Source of the DNA: Vreelandella halophila
Lineage (GTDB): Bacteria > Pseudomonadota > Gammaproteobacteria > Pseudomonadales > Oleiphilaceae
Length of the DNA stretch: 64,000 nt
Reading direction: 5' to 3'
Assembly: GCF_009856365.1 (NCBI RefSeq)
Contig: NZ_WMEX01000006.1
Location: 62,001-126,000, forward strand
Both the position numbers and the translations under genes were made by a program. This document shows, one piece after another, positions 1 to 9,020 of this stretch. The notes beneath the pieces were generated by a model. That model did no database searches. It had not been told where the DNA came from and saw only the letters and a list, made by a program, of their open reading frames with translations. The first letter of the stretch is position 1. The number at the start of each line of letters is the position of its first letter.

Positions 1-71
1 GGCGCGGTTGCCAGTGTCAGTTTCAGAGACGAACTGCCGGCATTGATAATGAGCAGGTGCTGTTGATCCAT
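1..71 (-). CDS. ackA: Acetate kinase, N-terminal fragment (runs off the window)
   Basis: Only the first 23 codons are present. Read on the minus strand from the ATG at 71 they give a start followed by LLIINAGSSSLKL, the N-terminal phosphate-binding signature of the acetate/propionate kinase (ASKHA) family. The enzyme interconverts acetyl phosphate plus ADP with acetate plus ATP, usually with phosphotransacetylase, in the cytoplasm. The gene lies 9 bp downstream of the stop of the GGDEF/EAL gene and on the same strand, so the two may share a transcript. The rest of the gene is outside the window, so integrity cannot be judged. Confidence 0.85.
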   Translation of the reverse strand, partial: MDQQHLLIINAGSSSLKLTLATA

Positions 72-80
72 GCCGGCATC

Positions 81-2483
81 CTAACCGTCCATGTGGTCGC
101 TGCACCAGAGCAGGAACTCGCGCTCATTGAGCGGATGGGTGAACAGGAAACCCTGGGCGTAGTCGCAGCGTTCCGTACTGAGGAATTCCAGCTGGTCCTG
201 GTATTCAACGCCTTCGGCGACCACCTTCAGCCCCAGGCTGTGGGCCATGTTGATGATGGCGCTCACCAGCGCGGTATCGTCGGAGTCACGGTTCAGGTCG
301 CCCACGAAGGATTTGTCGATCTTGAGCGTATCGAAGGGGTAATTCTTGAGATAGCCCAGGGCGGAGTAACCGGTTCCGAAGTCATCCACCGACAGGCGCA
401 CCCCCATTTCGTCGAGGTCGCGGAGCACGCGGTCCGTTTCCAGGTTGTTGTCCAGGATCAGCCGCTCGGTGATCTCCAGTTCAAGATACTGGCCTTCCAG
501 GCCGGTTTCCTGCAACGCGGCACTGACCGTTTCCACGAAATGCGGATCCCGGAACTGGCGGGGCGACACGTTCACCGCCATGATCACGGGGTCCCCCGTC
601 TGCTTCTGCCAGCGGCTGACCGTCCGGCATGCCTCACGGATCACCCAGCGGCCGATGGTGATGATGAGCCCGGTTTCCTCGGCCAGCGGAATGAAGCGGT
701 CCGGGGGCACCATGCCGAGGGTGGGGTTATTCCAGCGCAACAGGGCCTCAGCGCCCATGATGCGGCTGTCCCCGAGCCGCAGTATGGGCTGGAAGCGCAG
801 CTCGAATTCCTGCATTTCCAGTGCCCGCCGGAGCAGGCTCTCCGTCTGGAGTCGTTCCTGGGAGACTTCCTTCATCTCCGGCGCGAAGCGCTGGAAGGCG
901 CTCTTGCCCCGGTTCTTGGCCTCGTACATCGCCGCATCCGCGTTCTGCAGCAGGTTGGTGCTGTTCTCCCCGTCACCGGGATAGATGGCGATACCAATGC
1001 TGGTACTTACAAACACTTCCTGACCGGCGATATGGAACGGTGGCACGAAGGTCTGGAGGATACGTTCAGCTACCTGTTCAGTGGCCCCGGGGGAGGCCAG
1101 GGTGGGCAGGATGATCAGGAACTCGTCGCCACCGAGACGGGCAACGGTGCTGGTGCCGCGCAGACAGGCGGAGATCCGGCGCGAGGCCTCAATGAGCATG
1201 TTGTCGCCGGCATCGTGGCCCATGGTGTCATTGACGTGTTTGAAGTTGTCCAGGTCCAGGAACATGACGCCCACCATGGTCTGGTCACGCCGCGCCTGTG
1301 CCAGGGCCAGCTTGAGGCGGTCGAGCGCCAGCATCCGGTTGGGCAGGCCTGTGAGGATGTCGTAGTTGGCCTGGCGCAGGAGCTGCTGTTCGTAGCGTTT
1401 GCGGATGCTGATGTCCTCGCCGAGGATCAGGTAATGGGACGGGTGCTCGTCGGTATTGCGGATGGGGGTCACCACCACCTGTTCCCAGAAACGTTCGCCG
1501 TTGTCCCGCGTGCGCTGCATCTCGCCCTGCCAGACGCCTACCCGCTGGACCTGCAGACGGACGTTGTTCCACAGCTCACGGTTTTCCTCCTCACTGAGGG
1601 TATCCGCGGTGAGGAAGGCCGGATGGTGGTCGATAACCTCCTCCATACGCAGGCCGGTGAGCTGCAGGAACTTGTTGTTGGCGTATTCAATCTGCCAGGC
1701 GCGGTCGCAGATGATCACCGATGACGGGCTCTGTTCCAGGGCCAGGGAGAGCTTGCGGATTTCCGCCTCGTCCGCTTTCTGGCGCTCCAGGTCCTCGCGC
1801 ATGCGTTCGCGCATGCTGTTGATGGCTTCGGTGACATGGTCAAGCTCATCCTGGCGCCGGGAGGGTCGGGAATGCCGGTCCAGTAACAGGGGTTCGTCCA
1901 GATTCTGCAGCGTGAACCGGCGAGCGTAGTTCGCCATGGTGGTGAGGTGGCGTGCCACAAAATAGTGGAAGATCCAAAGCAGGAGCAGTGACAGGAAAAA
2001 GGTGCGCAGCGACTGGGTGGCAAGGATGACACGAACGTTGCGCCTGAGGTTCGCCCAGGCCCCTTTTAGGCTGGCGGTGACGGTCACATGCCCGAGGTTT
2101 TCGCCGTCATGATCGAGCTCGAATTCGTGGGTCGCCGTGCTGTTGTTCTCCGGAAGGCTCCCTGCGCGGATGACACCGTCAGGCTCCATTTCAACCTTTG
2201 CATGGGCAATGTCCGGCAGGCTGGTAATGCCTTCCAGCTGCACCTTGATCAGCTCCTGGTCGATGGCCCAGGCACTGCTCGCGAGGCTGTTGCGATAGCC
2301 TGTTTCGATTACGCTGAGACGCTGTTCGATGCTGGCGACATCCGAGCGATAGCTGACCCAGATCTGTACCGCCGCGGCAACCAGCGTGAAAATCGAGCTG
2401 CACAGCACGATCAGCCCCAACAGTCGCAGAGAGAGGGGCGAACGGATAATGGGACTCCGGGACCAGGACAGGGGATTATGCAT
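81..2483 (-). CDS. Membrane-bound PAS-GGDEF-EAL c-di-GMP protein
   Basis: An 800-residue bifunctional-type cyclic-di-GMP enzyme. In order it has a cytoplasmic N-tail, a membrane helix (about 18-43), a periplasmic sensor segment, a second helix (about 155-178), a HAMP-like linker, a PAS/PAC domain (about 245-365), GGDEF (about 380-545) and EAL (about 550-790). The cyclase motif RLGGDEF is intact. The inhibitory RxxD site five residues before it is not (RGTS). The phosphodiesterase domain keeps EALLR, DDFGTG and AEGVE, so both activities are possible. The frame is open further upstream, through tRNA-Glu, so the ATG at 2483 was chosen: it begins a normal cytoplasmic tail before the first helix. 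The signal sensed by the periplasmic part is unknown. Confidence 0.9.
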   Translation of the reverse strand: MHNPLSWSRSPIIRSPLSLRLLGLIVLCSSIFTLVAAAVQIWVSYRSDVASIEQRLSVIETGYRNSLASSAWAIDQELIKVQLEGITSLPDIAHAKVEMEPDGVIRAGSLPENNSTATHEFELDHDGENLGHVTVTASLKGAWANLRRNVRVILATQSLRTFFLSLLLLWIFHYFVARHLTTMANYARRFTLQNLDEPLLLDRHSRPSRRQDELDHVTEAINSMRERMREDLERQKADEAEIRKLSLALEQSPSSVIICDRAWQIEYANNKFLQLTGLRMEEVIDHHPAFLTADTLSEEENRELWNNVRLQVQRVGVWQGEMQRTRDNGERFWEQVVVTPIRNTDEHPSHYLILGEDISIRKRYEQQLLRQANYDILTGLPNRMLALDRLKLALAQARRDQTMVGVMFLDLDNFKHVNDTMGHDAGDNMLIEASRRISACLRGTSTVARLGGDEFLIILPTLASPGATEQVAERILQTFVPPFHIAGQEVFVSTSIGIAIYPGDGENSTNLLQNADAAMYEAKNRGKSAFQRFAPEMKEVSQERLQTESLLRRALEMQEFELRFQPILRLGDSRIMGAEALLRWNNPTLGMVPPDRFIPLAEETGLIITIGRWVIREACRTVSRWQKQTGDPVIMAVNVSPRQFRDPHFVETVSAALQETGLEGQYLELEITERLILDNNLETDRVLRDLDEMGVRLSVDDFGTGYSALGYLKNYPFDTLKIDKSFVGDLNRDSDDTALVSAIINMAHSLGLKVVAEGVEYQDQLEFLSTERCDYAQGFLFTHPLNEREFLLWCSDHMDG

Positions 2484-2626
2484 GGGGCGGCGGCTCGACT
2501 CCGGTTTGGTCGGGGTTGGGTTGCCGGACGTTAATACTATAGCAGTAAGGGCATGGGTCGTCGCCTGAGCCGGTGTGGCTGCGGACGGTGTGACTGAGAA
2601 GGGAGTAACAAAAAGGAGGGAAAAAA

Positions 2627-2701
2627 TGGCGTCCCGTAGGGGACTCGAACCCCTGTTACTGCCGTGAAAGGGCAGTGTCCTAACCACTAGACGAACGGGA
2701 C
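2627..2701 (-). tRNA. tRNA-Glu (UUC)
   Basis: A 75-nt cloverleaf on the minus strand with encoded CCA. The acceptor stem GTCCCGT pairs with ACGGGAC. The T arm carries GGTTCGAGTCC and the anticodon loop CTTTCAC gives anticodon UUC. It is preceded by a strong promoter. No hairpin terminator separates it from the GGDEF/EAL gene, only T-rich sequence. Confidence 0.97.
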
Positions 2702-2728
2702 GTGACGCCAATGCGTTACAGGATGCGC

Positions 2729-2757
2729 ACTTTAGGGAAGCCAGCGCGGGCTGTCAA
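2729..2757 (-). promoter_or_regulatory. Sigma-70 promoter of tRNA-Glu
   Basis: On the minus strand, TTGACA (2757-2752), a 17-bp spacer and TAAAGT (2734-2729) lie about 28 bp before the tRNA 5' end. The -35 element overlaps the last codons of the upstream secreted-protein gene, giving the tRNA its own start. Confidence 0.75.
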
Positions 2758-3356
2758 CCGTTATCTGAGTCGGATTGGGTAGCCGGGCCCCGGAGGCAGG
2801 CCTTGAAGGTTGTTCCGATCCCGCGTAGTACCGTTGCCGCATCCGTCTCCCGGTAGCGCTGGAACAGGGCCTCCGCGACCGGCCTGTGGCGGGGTGACAG
2901 CTGTTCGCGCACCTCCTCCAGCGCTCCACCGGCGAAGGCGGCCAGGGCGATTTCATAACGGATCTTGTTCTCACCGGCACAGCGGTAGAACAGGTCTTCC
3001 CGTGTTCCGGGCTCGGGCGCCCCGCGTGCCTCATGCACCTGGCGGGCGCAGCGGGCAAAGCGGGCATGGATGTTGGAGTAGGTGCCGGCCGGGCCGCCCT
3101 CATCCAGGGCCCTGTGCAGCTGATCTATACGCCGGGCACCGGCATCGCTCAGCCCGGGCAGGGTATCCCTCAGAATGGAAGGGGACAGGCCCTGCTCCAT
3201 GAGCTGCACGGAGGTGATGTACTGGCTTGCGATCAGGCCGCAGGCCTGATAGCTGGCTCCGTCGAAGGCCGTTCCGCTGTTCGCGCGCTCCGCGGTGGCC
3301 GGCAGGGCGAGGGCGACCAGCAGCCCCACCAGTATGAGCCGGCCCGCACGGGTCAT
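2754..3356 (-). CDS. Small secreted protein of unknown function
   Basis: A 200-residue protein that I do not recognise. It starts with a typical Sec signal peptide (MTRAGRLILVGLLVALALPATA, shown here only by its ends: basic MTR, hydrophobic core, cleavage near ATA-E at about 22). The mature part is mostly helical and has four cysteines spaced along it (near CGLI, CARQ, CAGE and CLRG), suggesting disulfides in the periplasm. Its ATG overlaps the stop codon of the YfcH-type gene by 4 bp, so the two are translationally coupled on one transcript. No enzymatic motif is visible. Confidence 0.75.
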   Translation of the reverse strand: MTRAGRLILVGLLVALALPATAERANSGTAFDGASYQACGLIASQYITSVQLMEQGLSPSILRDTLPGLSDAGARRIDQLHRALDEGGPAGTYSNIHARFARCARQVHEARGAPEPGTREDLFYRCAGENKIRYEIALAAFAGGALEEVREQLSPRHRPVAEALFQRYRETDAATVLRGIGTTFKACLRGPATQSDSDNG

Positions 3357-4252
3357 CCCACGGCCTCGGTCAGCGCCTGTTCCACACTGGGATACTGGAA
3401 CACGAACCCGGATTCCAGCAGCCGCGCCGGCCGTGCTTTCTGGCCAGTAAGCAACAGGCGCGCCATCTCCCCGAGTGCCAGCCTGAGCGCCACCGGTGGT
3501 ACCGGAAGGCAGGCGGGGCGATTCAGGACCTGTGCCAGCGCCCGGGTGAACTCGGCATTGGTTACGGGTTCCGGCGCGGTCAGGTTGAAGGCGCCACTGA
3601 GCTCGGGCGAATCAAGCAGGTGGATCAGCCCCTGAACCATGTCCTGCCGGTGGATCCACGGCATGTACTGGCGGCCATTGCCAAGGCGCCCGCCCAGTCC
3701 AAGGCGGAACAGGGGCAGCATCTGCTGCAGGAAGCCACCGTCACGGCCGATGACAAGCCCGGTACGCGACAGACAGACCCGGGTATCACCGCTCAGGCGA
3801 GTGGCGGATGCTTCCCATGCAGCACAGAGGCGGTGAGTGAACTCGTCACGGGGTTCCGTGGCCTCGGTGACATCCGCTTCGCCCTGGTCCCCGTAGTAGC
3901 CCACGGCAGACCCTGAAATCATGGCTTCCGGGAGGGCAGCGCGGCGCTGCAGCTGTGACACCAGCTCATCCGTAAAAGCGATGCGGCTGTCCCAGAGGGT
4001 CTGTTTGCGCTTCTGCGTCCAGCGTTTCTCGGCGATGCCTTCACCCGCGAGATTGATCACGGCATCAATGGTTGGGATGGTCGGCACTTCGTCCAGGCTG
4101 TGTATCACCTGGACGCGGCCGCAAAGGCGCTGGACTTCGGCGTCATCGCGCCGGCTCAGTACCGTCAGGCTGCGGCCTTCGTAGTGGAGCTGATGGCAGA
4201 GCAGCTGGCCGATAAAGCCGGTGCCGCCGGTAATCAGGATGTGCTGGTTCAT
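3353..4252 (-). CDS. yfcH: TIGR01777 / YfcH-type NAD(P)-binding epimerase-like protein
   Basis: A 299-residue extended short-chain dehydrogenase-like protein. The N-terminus ILITGGTGFIG is the Rossmann dinucleotide-binding motif. INLAGEGIAEKRW, SGSAVGYYGD and YMPWIHRQDMV are typical of the TIGR01777 (YfcH/SulA-like) family, which lacks the usual catalytic YxxxK. The substrate is unknown. The ATG at 4252 is preferred to the one at 4279 because GGGAG sits 6 nt upstream and the protein then begins directly at the Rossmann strand. It is divergent from the DUF924 gene and overlaps the secreted-protein gene downstream. Confidence 0.88.
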   Translation of the reverse strand: MNQHILITGGTGFIGQLLCHQLHYEGRSLTVLSRRDDAEVQRLCGRVQVIHSLDEVPTIPTIDAVINLAGEGIAEKRWTQKRKQTLWDSRIAFTDELVSQLQRRAALPEAMISGSAVGYYGDQGEADVTEATEPRDEFTHRLCAAWEASATRLSGDTRVCLSRTGLVIGRDGGFLQQMLPLFRLGLGGRLGNGRQYMPWIHRQDMVQGLIHLLDSPELSGAFNLTAPEPVTNAEFTRALAQVLNRPACLPVPPVALRLALGEMARLLLTGQKARPARLLESGFVFQYPSVEQALTEAVG

Positions 4253-4381
4253 AGGGTTCTCCCGCTGGGTTCGATCCATGCTGAACCGGTCTCAATAGTG
4301 GCATCGGCAGGGGCGGCAGGCCAGGAAAAGGTTCACGATTCCCGCATAGCCGCGCCTGCTGTACGTTGATATCCTCCTGTT

Positions 4382-4984
4382 ATGTTCGAATGGCCCTATA
4401 TTCTGGATTTCTGGTTCGGTCCCCTGGATGACGAAGGGGTGCCCGGCAAAGCGTACCGTGAACAGTGGTTCACCGAGAGCCGGCGTTTCGACCGGGCCAT
4501 GCGGCGGCGTTTCTCCTCCATGGTCCTGCTGGCTTCCGAGGAAGGGCTCGATCACTGGCGTAACGAGCCCGGTGGCGCCCTTGCCGAGATCCTGCTCCTG
4601 GATCAGTTCTCACGCAACATCTACCGCCGTACCGCCATGGCATTCCGCAATGATCCCCTGGCGCAGCGTCTGGCACGTGAAGGTGTGGCCCAGGGGCGTG
4701 AGCTCGCGCTCCCCCGCATCCAGCGGGCATTCTTCTATATGCCGTACCAGCACGCCGAGAACCGTGAAATCCAGCGCGAAGGGGTTGCACTCTATGAGCA
4801 GCTGGAGAAAACCGCGGAGGGGCGCCTGCGGGATGTGCTGAGCGCGTTCCACCGGAGTGCATGCGAACACGCGCAGATCGTCGAGCGTTTCGGGCGTTTC
4901 CCGCACCGCAACCAGGTACTTGGCCGCCGGAGCACGGCTGCCGAAGTGGCGTTCCTGGAAGGGGGCGCCACCTTCGGCCAGTAG
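4382..4984 (+). CDS. DUF924 family protein
   Basis: A 200-residue cytoplasmic protein starting ILDFWFGP and containing ILLLDQFSRNIYR, AFFYMPYQHAE and FGRFPHRN, the hallmark conserved blocks of the DUF924 family. That family has a TPR-like all-helical fold and no settled function. The length is normal and no residue is obviously missing. It is transcribed alone, divergent from yfcH and 174 bp before the sulfate transport operon. Confidence 0.9.
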   Translation: MFEWPYILDFWFGPLDDEGVPGKAYREQWFTESRRFDRAMRRRFSSMVLLASEEGLDHWRNEPGGALAEILLLDQFSRNIYRRTAMAFRNDPLAQRLAREGVAQGRELALPRIQRAFFYMPYQHAENREIQREGVALYEQLEKTAEGRLRDVLSAFHRSACEHAQIVERFGRFPHRNQVLGRRSTAAEVAFLEGGATFGQ

Positions 4985-5083
4985 ACGGTGGCGGCAGCAG
5001 GCAGCCCTATAACCGCCGGTTCCAATGAAAATCGAAAATCGTCTATGCAGGCCATTGTTGATTGATGCGCTGTCGCTTATTCT

Positions 5084-5114
5084 TTGCGCGCTCAATTAAA
5101 CCGCTCAATATACC
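5084..5114 (+). promoter_or_regulatory. Possible promoter of the sbp-cysTWA operon
   Basis: TTGCGC (5084-5089) and TATACC (5109-5114) are separated by 19 bp, wider than ideal, in an AT-rich pocket before sbp. The family is usually activated by CysB, but I cannot identify a CysB site with confidence. Confidence 0.3.
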
Positions 5115-5158
5115 TTTTGTGAATATCCTTTTCAGGACTAACCGGGAGTTTTCCGACG

Positions 5159-6190
5159 ATGCCCAATGATTCCGTAGTGACCCTGAAGGCCCGTTTGGGG
5201 CTGTGGTTCAGTGTGCTGGCGATGGCGCTTCTGCTGGCTGGCCCCGCCTCCGCTCAGGACCGGGAGCTTCTGAACTCCTCCTACGACATCGCCCGTGAAC
5301 TCTTCGCTGAGTACAACAAGCTCTTTGCCGAGCACTGGGAAGAGAAAACCGGCGAGACGGTCAGCATCAAGCAGTCGCATTCCGGTTCGTCCAAGCAGGC
5401 CCGTTCGATTCTGCAGGGCATGGATGCGGATGTGGTGACCTACAATCAGGTCACCGACGTGAACATTCTCGCTGAGCGCGGCAATCTGATCCCGGAAGAC
5501 TGGGCATCACGGCTGCCCAACAACAGCTCGCCCTACTACTCGACCATGGCGTTCGTGGTGCGCGAGGGGAATCCGAAGAACATTGAGAACTGGGATGATC
5601 TGGTGCGTGAGGACGTGGAACTGATCATGCCGAACCCCAAGACTTCCGGCAACGGCCGCTACTCCTATCTGGCCGCTCTGGGGTATGCCCAGAATGAATT
5701 CGGGGATGACCAGGAGCGGATCGATGGCTTCATGAGTGACCTTCTGGGCCATGTGAAGGTGTTTGACTCCGGTGGCCGCAGCGCCACCACCACTTTCGTC
5801 GAGCGTGGTCTGGGGGATGTGCTGATGACGTTCGAGTCCGAGGCAATGAACATCCCGGAGCTCAACCCGGAGGAGAACCTTCAGGTAGTGGTTCCCGAGG
5901 TGAGCTTCCTGGCCGAGTTCCCGGTTGCCTGGATCGATGAGAACATTGAGAAGAAGGGCAATGAGAAAGTCGCCAAAGCCTATCTGGAACATCTCTATTC
6001 CGAAGAGGCCCAGCGCATGCTTGCAGGCTTCAACTACCGGGTGCACAACGAGACCGTGAAAGAGGAAGTGGCGGATCAGTTCCCGGACGTGAAGCTGATG
6101 CCCATCCAGGAGATTGCCGGCGACTGGCAGAACGCCATGGAGACGCATTTCTCCAGTGGCGGCAAGCTGGATCAGCTTCAGCGCCGCTAG
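5159..6190 (+). CDS. sbp: Periplasmic sulfate-binding protein
   Basis: A 343-residue solute-binding protein of the sulfate/thiosulfate importer. A signal peptide ends at about residue 33 (GPASAQ-D). The mature protein opens with LLNSSYDIARELF and contains SHSGSSKQAR, DVVTYNQVTDV, NPKTSGNGRYSYLAA and the FPVAWID block, all diagnostic of Sbp/CysP. It captures sulfate in the periplasm and delivers it to CysTW. GGGAG stands 10 nt before the ATG. It heads a four-gene operon with 17 bp to cysT. Confidence 0.95.
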   Translation: MPNDSVVTLKARLGLWFSVLAMALLLAGPASAQDRELLNSSYDIARELFAEYNKLFAEHWEEKTGETVSIKQSHSGSSKQARSILQGMDADVVTYNQVTDVNILAERGNLIPEDWASRLPNNSSPYYSTMAFVVREGNPKNIENWDDLVREDVELIMPNPKTSGNGRYSYLAALGYAQNEFGDDQERIDGFMSDLLGHVKVFDSGGRSATTTFVERGLGDVLMTFESEAMNIPELNPEENLQVVVPEVSFLAEFPVAWIDENIEKKGNEKVAKAYLEHLYSEEAQRMLAGFNYRVHNETVKEEVADQFPDVKLMPIQEIAGDWQNAMETHFSSGGKLDQLQRR

Positions 6191-6207
6191 GAGTACCCGT
6201 CTGATCC

Positions 6208-7083
6208 ATGGCTGACACCGACCAATCGGTACGTCCGCGGCGCGCGGGCGTGCCTGTTTCCAGACGTGTGCTGCCGGGGTTCGGCCTGAGCCTCGGCGTT
6301 ACGCTGTTCTTCATCAGTCTTGTGCTGCTGCTGCCGATCTCCGGGCTGGTGATCCACACCGCGGGCATGGGCTGGGAGCAGTTCTGGTTTGTCGTGACCG
6401 ACCCACGGGTGGTGGCCTCCTTCAAGGTCACTGTTCTGGCGGCACTTGCGGCCTCGCTGTTCAACTGCGTGTTTGGTCTGCTGATGGCCTGGGTGCTGGT
6501 GCGCTATGAGTTCCCGGGCAAGCGCCTTCTGGATGCCATCATGGACCTGCCGTTCGCTCTGCCGACGGCGGTGGCGGGTATTACCCTGGCGACCCTTTTC
6601 GCGGAGAGCGGCTGGTACGGGCGCGTCCTGGCGGAGTTCGGCATCGAGGTTGCCTACACGCCGCTGGGGATTGTCGTGGCCATGGCCTTTACCAGCGTGC
6701 CCTTTGTGGTCCGCACGGTTCAGCCGGTGCTGGAGGAACTGCCGCCTGAGGACGAGGAGGCGGCGGTCAGCCTGGGTGCCTCCGACTGGACTGTATTCCG
6801 CCGCATTCTGTTCCCGGTGCTGTGGCCGGCGCTGGTGACCGGAGGTGGTCTGTCATTCGCGCGCAGCCTTGGCGAGTATGGCGCCGTTGTGTTCATTGCC
6901 GGCAACTCCCCCTATGTGAGCGAGGTGATCAGTCTGATGATCTTCGTGCGCCTTGAGGAATATGACTTCGCGGCGGCCAGCGCCATTGCGTCGGTTGTCA
7001 TGGGCGTGTCGCTGCTGTTGCTGCTGGCCATCAACGTCTGGCAGGGGCGTTACCTGAAGCGTCTGCACGGAGGTCGGGGATGA
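6208..7083 (+). CDS. cysT: Sulfate ABC transporter permease CysT
   Basis: A 291-residue inner-membrane permease with about six helices after a basic cytoplasmic N-tail. The region DLPFALPTAVAGITLATLF and the EAA loop EEAAVSLGASDWTVFRRILFP (contacting the CysA ATPase) are typical of CysT/CysU. It pairs with CysW to form the sulfate channel. Its stop overlaps the cysW start in ATGA, showing coupled translation. Confidence 0.95.
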   Translation: MADTDQSVRPRRAGVPVSRRVLPGFGLSLGVTLFFISLVLLLPISGLVIHTAGMGWEQFWFVVTDPRVVASFKVTVLAALAASLFNCVFGLLMAWVLVRYEFPGKRLLDAIMDLPFALPTAVAGITLATLFAESGWYGRVLAEFGIEVAYTPLGIVVAMAFTSVPFVVRTVQPVLEELPPEDEEAAVSLGASDWTVFRRILFPVLWPALVTGGGLSFARSLGEYGAVVFIAGNSPYVSEVISLMIFVRLEEYDFAAASAIASVVMGVSLLLLLAINVWQGRYLKRLHGGRG

Positions 7084-7916
7084 GTGCGAAGCATCACCGC
7101 GTCGGTGATGGACCTGTGATTCGCCGGATCCTGATCGGGCTGGCCGTGGTCCTGACTGCCCTGTTTCTGTTCATGCCGCTGGTGGTGATCTTTACCCAGG
7201 CTCTCGCCCAGGGGTGGGCCGGCTACATTGGCAACATCCTGGATGAGTACACGCTTCATGCCATCGGTCTGACCCTGTTTGTGGCGCTGCTGACTGTGCC
7301 GCTGAATACTGTGTTTGGGGTGTTTCTGGCATGGCTGGTGACGCGCTTCAGCTTTCCCGGGCGCCGGCTGCTTGCAACCCTGATCGACATTCCCTTTGCG
7401 GTGTCGCCGGTGGTCGCCGGGCTGCTGTATCTGCTGCTTTACGGCAGCAACGGCTGGGCAGGGCAGTGGCTCGGGCAGTATGACGTAGAGCTGATGTTCG
7501 CCTGGCCCGGCATCGTGATGGTGACGGTTTTCGTGACCTGCCCCTTCGTAGCCCGGGAACTGATTCCCCTGATGCAGCAGCAGGGCCGGGATGAGGAGGA
7601 GGCTGCAGTGGTGCTGGGCGCCAGCGGCTGGCAGCTGTTCCGGCGTGTCACGCTGCCCAACATCCGCTGGGCGCTGCTCTACGGGGTGATTCTCACCAAT
7701 GCCCGGGCCGTTGGTGAGTTTGGGGCAGTGTCTGTGGTTTCCGGCAGCATTCGTGGCGAGACCAACACGCTGCCATTGCATGTTGAGCTGCTGTACCAGG
7801 ATTACAACATTGTGGGGGCATTCACCGCGGCTTCCCTGCTGGCTGGCATTGCACTGATCACGCTGGCCGTCAAAACCATTGTGGAATGGCGTCAGAGTCG
7901 GTCTGAGGAGTTCTGA
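7080..7916 (+). CDS. cysW: Sulfate ABC transporter permease CysW
   Basis: A 278-residue second permease of the sulfate importer, with about six membrane helices. [17 protein letters not shown] and the EAA loop [18 protein letters not shown] match Cys[19 protein letters not shown] near the C-terminus is characteristic of the CysW branch. It overlaps cysT by 4 bp and cysA by one base (TGATG). Confidence 0.95.
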   Translation: MSAKHHRVGDGPVIRRILIGLAVVLTALFLFMPLVVIFTQALAQGWAGYIGNILDEYTLHAIGLTLFVALLTVPLNTVFGVFLAWLVTRFSFPGRRLLATLIDIPFAVSPVVAGLLYLLLYGSNGWAGQWLGQYDVELMFAWPGIVMVTVFVTCPFVARELIPLMQQQGRDEEEAAVVLGASGWQLFRRVTLPNIRWALLYGVILTNARAVGEFGAVSVVSGSIRGETNTLPLHVELLYQDYNIVGAFTAASLLAGIALITLAVKTIVEWRQSRSEEF

Positions 7917-9019
7917 TGACGATCGAAATCGACGGGATCAACAAGTCTTTCGGACAGTTCCAGGCGCTGCGCGACATCGACCTGGCGATTCCGGACGGTC
8001 AGCTCACGGCGCTGCTGGGGCCTTCGGGCTCCGGCAAGACCACGCTGCTGCGCAGCATTGCCGGGCTTGAGAACCCGGACCGCGGGCGCATCCTGTTCAG
8101 CGGCGAGGATGTGACAGGCCTGCATGTGCGTGAGCGGCGTGTTGGCTTCGTGTTCCAGCACTATGCGCTCTTCCGCCATATGACCGTATCCGAGAATGTG
8201 GCCTTCGGACTGAAAGTGATGCCGCGCCGCGAGCGCCCCTCGAAACGGGAAATCCGCAGGCGGGTACGTGAGCTGCTGGAAATGGTCCAGCTCGATCACC
8301 TGGCCGGGCGCTATCCCGCCCAGCTCTCGGGTGGCCAGAAACAGCGTATTGCTTTGGCAAGGGCCATGGCCAAGCGCCCCGAGATCCTGCTGCTGGATGA
8401 GCCTTTTGGCGCCCTCGATGCGAAGGTCCGCAAGGAGCTCCGGCGGTGGCTGCGCTCGCTGCATGACGAGCTGCATTTCACCAGTGTGTTCGTCACCCAT
8501 GACCAGGAGGAGGCGCTGGAGCTCTCTGACCAGGTCGTTGTGATGCGTCAGGGGAGGGTGGAGCAGGTGGATTCGCCGCTGGCGCTCTATTCGCAACCGG
8601 ACAGCCGCTTTGTGTTCAATTTTCTGGGGCAGGTCAACGCGCTTTCCGGCGCGATCTCCGGGGGCGTGCTGCGTCAGGGAGAGGCCTGGGTGAGACTGCC
8701 CGAGAGCTGTGATGACGATGACGCTGAGCTCTACCTGCGCCCTCACGAAGTGAGGTTGACCCAGGAGCCGTCACGGGATGCCCATCTGCCATTCCGGATT
8801 GAGGCGATCAACGTCATCGGCGCCGAGGTGCGCGTCGAGCTCAGGCCGGATGGCTGGGAGTCCGAGGAACTCTGGGAAGTGGGCATCACCCACAGCGCGT
8901 TCAATGCCCGCCAGCCCAGGCGCGGCGACCGCTGCTACGCGGTGCCGGATGTGGGCCACCTGTTCTGCGATCACCTGAGTGAGCCGAAAACCCTGAGCTG
9001 GTATGAATCGGCCGGGTAG
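7916..9019 (+). CDS. cysA: Sulfate/thiosulfate importer ATPase CysA
   Basis: A 367-residue ABC ATPase. The Walker A motif GPSGSGKTT lies at 35-43, the signature LSGGQKQR near 137 and Walker B ILLLDEP near 157, followed by the D-loop and [10 protein letters not shown]. The C-terminal third is the regulatory TOBE-like domain seen in CysA (YLRPHEVRL). It powers sulfate uptake through CysTW. The operon ends here, tail to tail with the oxidoreductase gene only 1 bp away, and no terminator hairpin fits between them. Confidence 0.95.
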   Translation: MTIEIDGINKSFGQFQALRDIDLAIPDGQLTALLGPSGSGKTTLLRSIAGLENPDRGRILFSGEDVTGLHVRERRVGFVFQHYALFRHMTVSENVAFGLKVMPRRERPSKREIRRRVRELLEMVQLDHLAGRYPAQLSGGQKQRIALARAMAKRPEILLLDEPFGALDAKVRKELRRWLRSLHDELHFTSVFVTHDQEEALELSDQVVVMRQGRVEQVDSPLALYSQPDSRFVFNFLGQVNALSGAISGGVLRQGEAWVRLPESCDDDDAELYLRPHEVRLTQEPSRDAHLPFRIEAINVIGAEVRVELRPDGWESEELWEVGITHSAFNARQPRRGDRCYAVPDVGHLFCDHLSEPKTLSWYESAG

Positions 9020-9020
9020 C

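Noticed and set aside
57-1724. Long open frame on the plus strand opposite the GGDEF/EAL gene
   Set aside because: It is the mirror frame of a well-supported gene in GC-rich DNA and its protein shows no family features.
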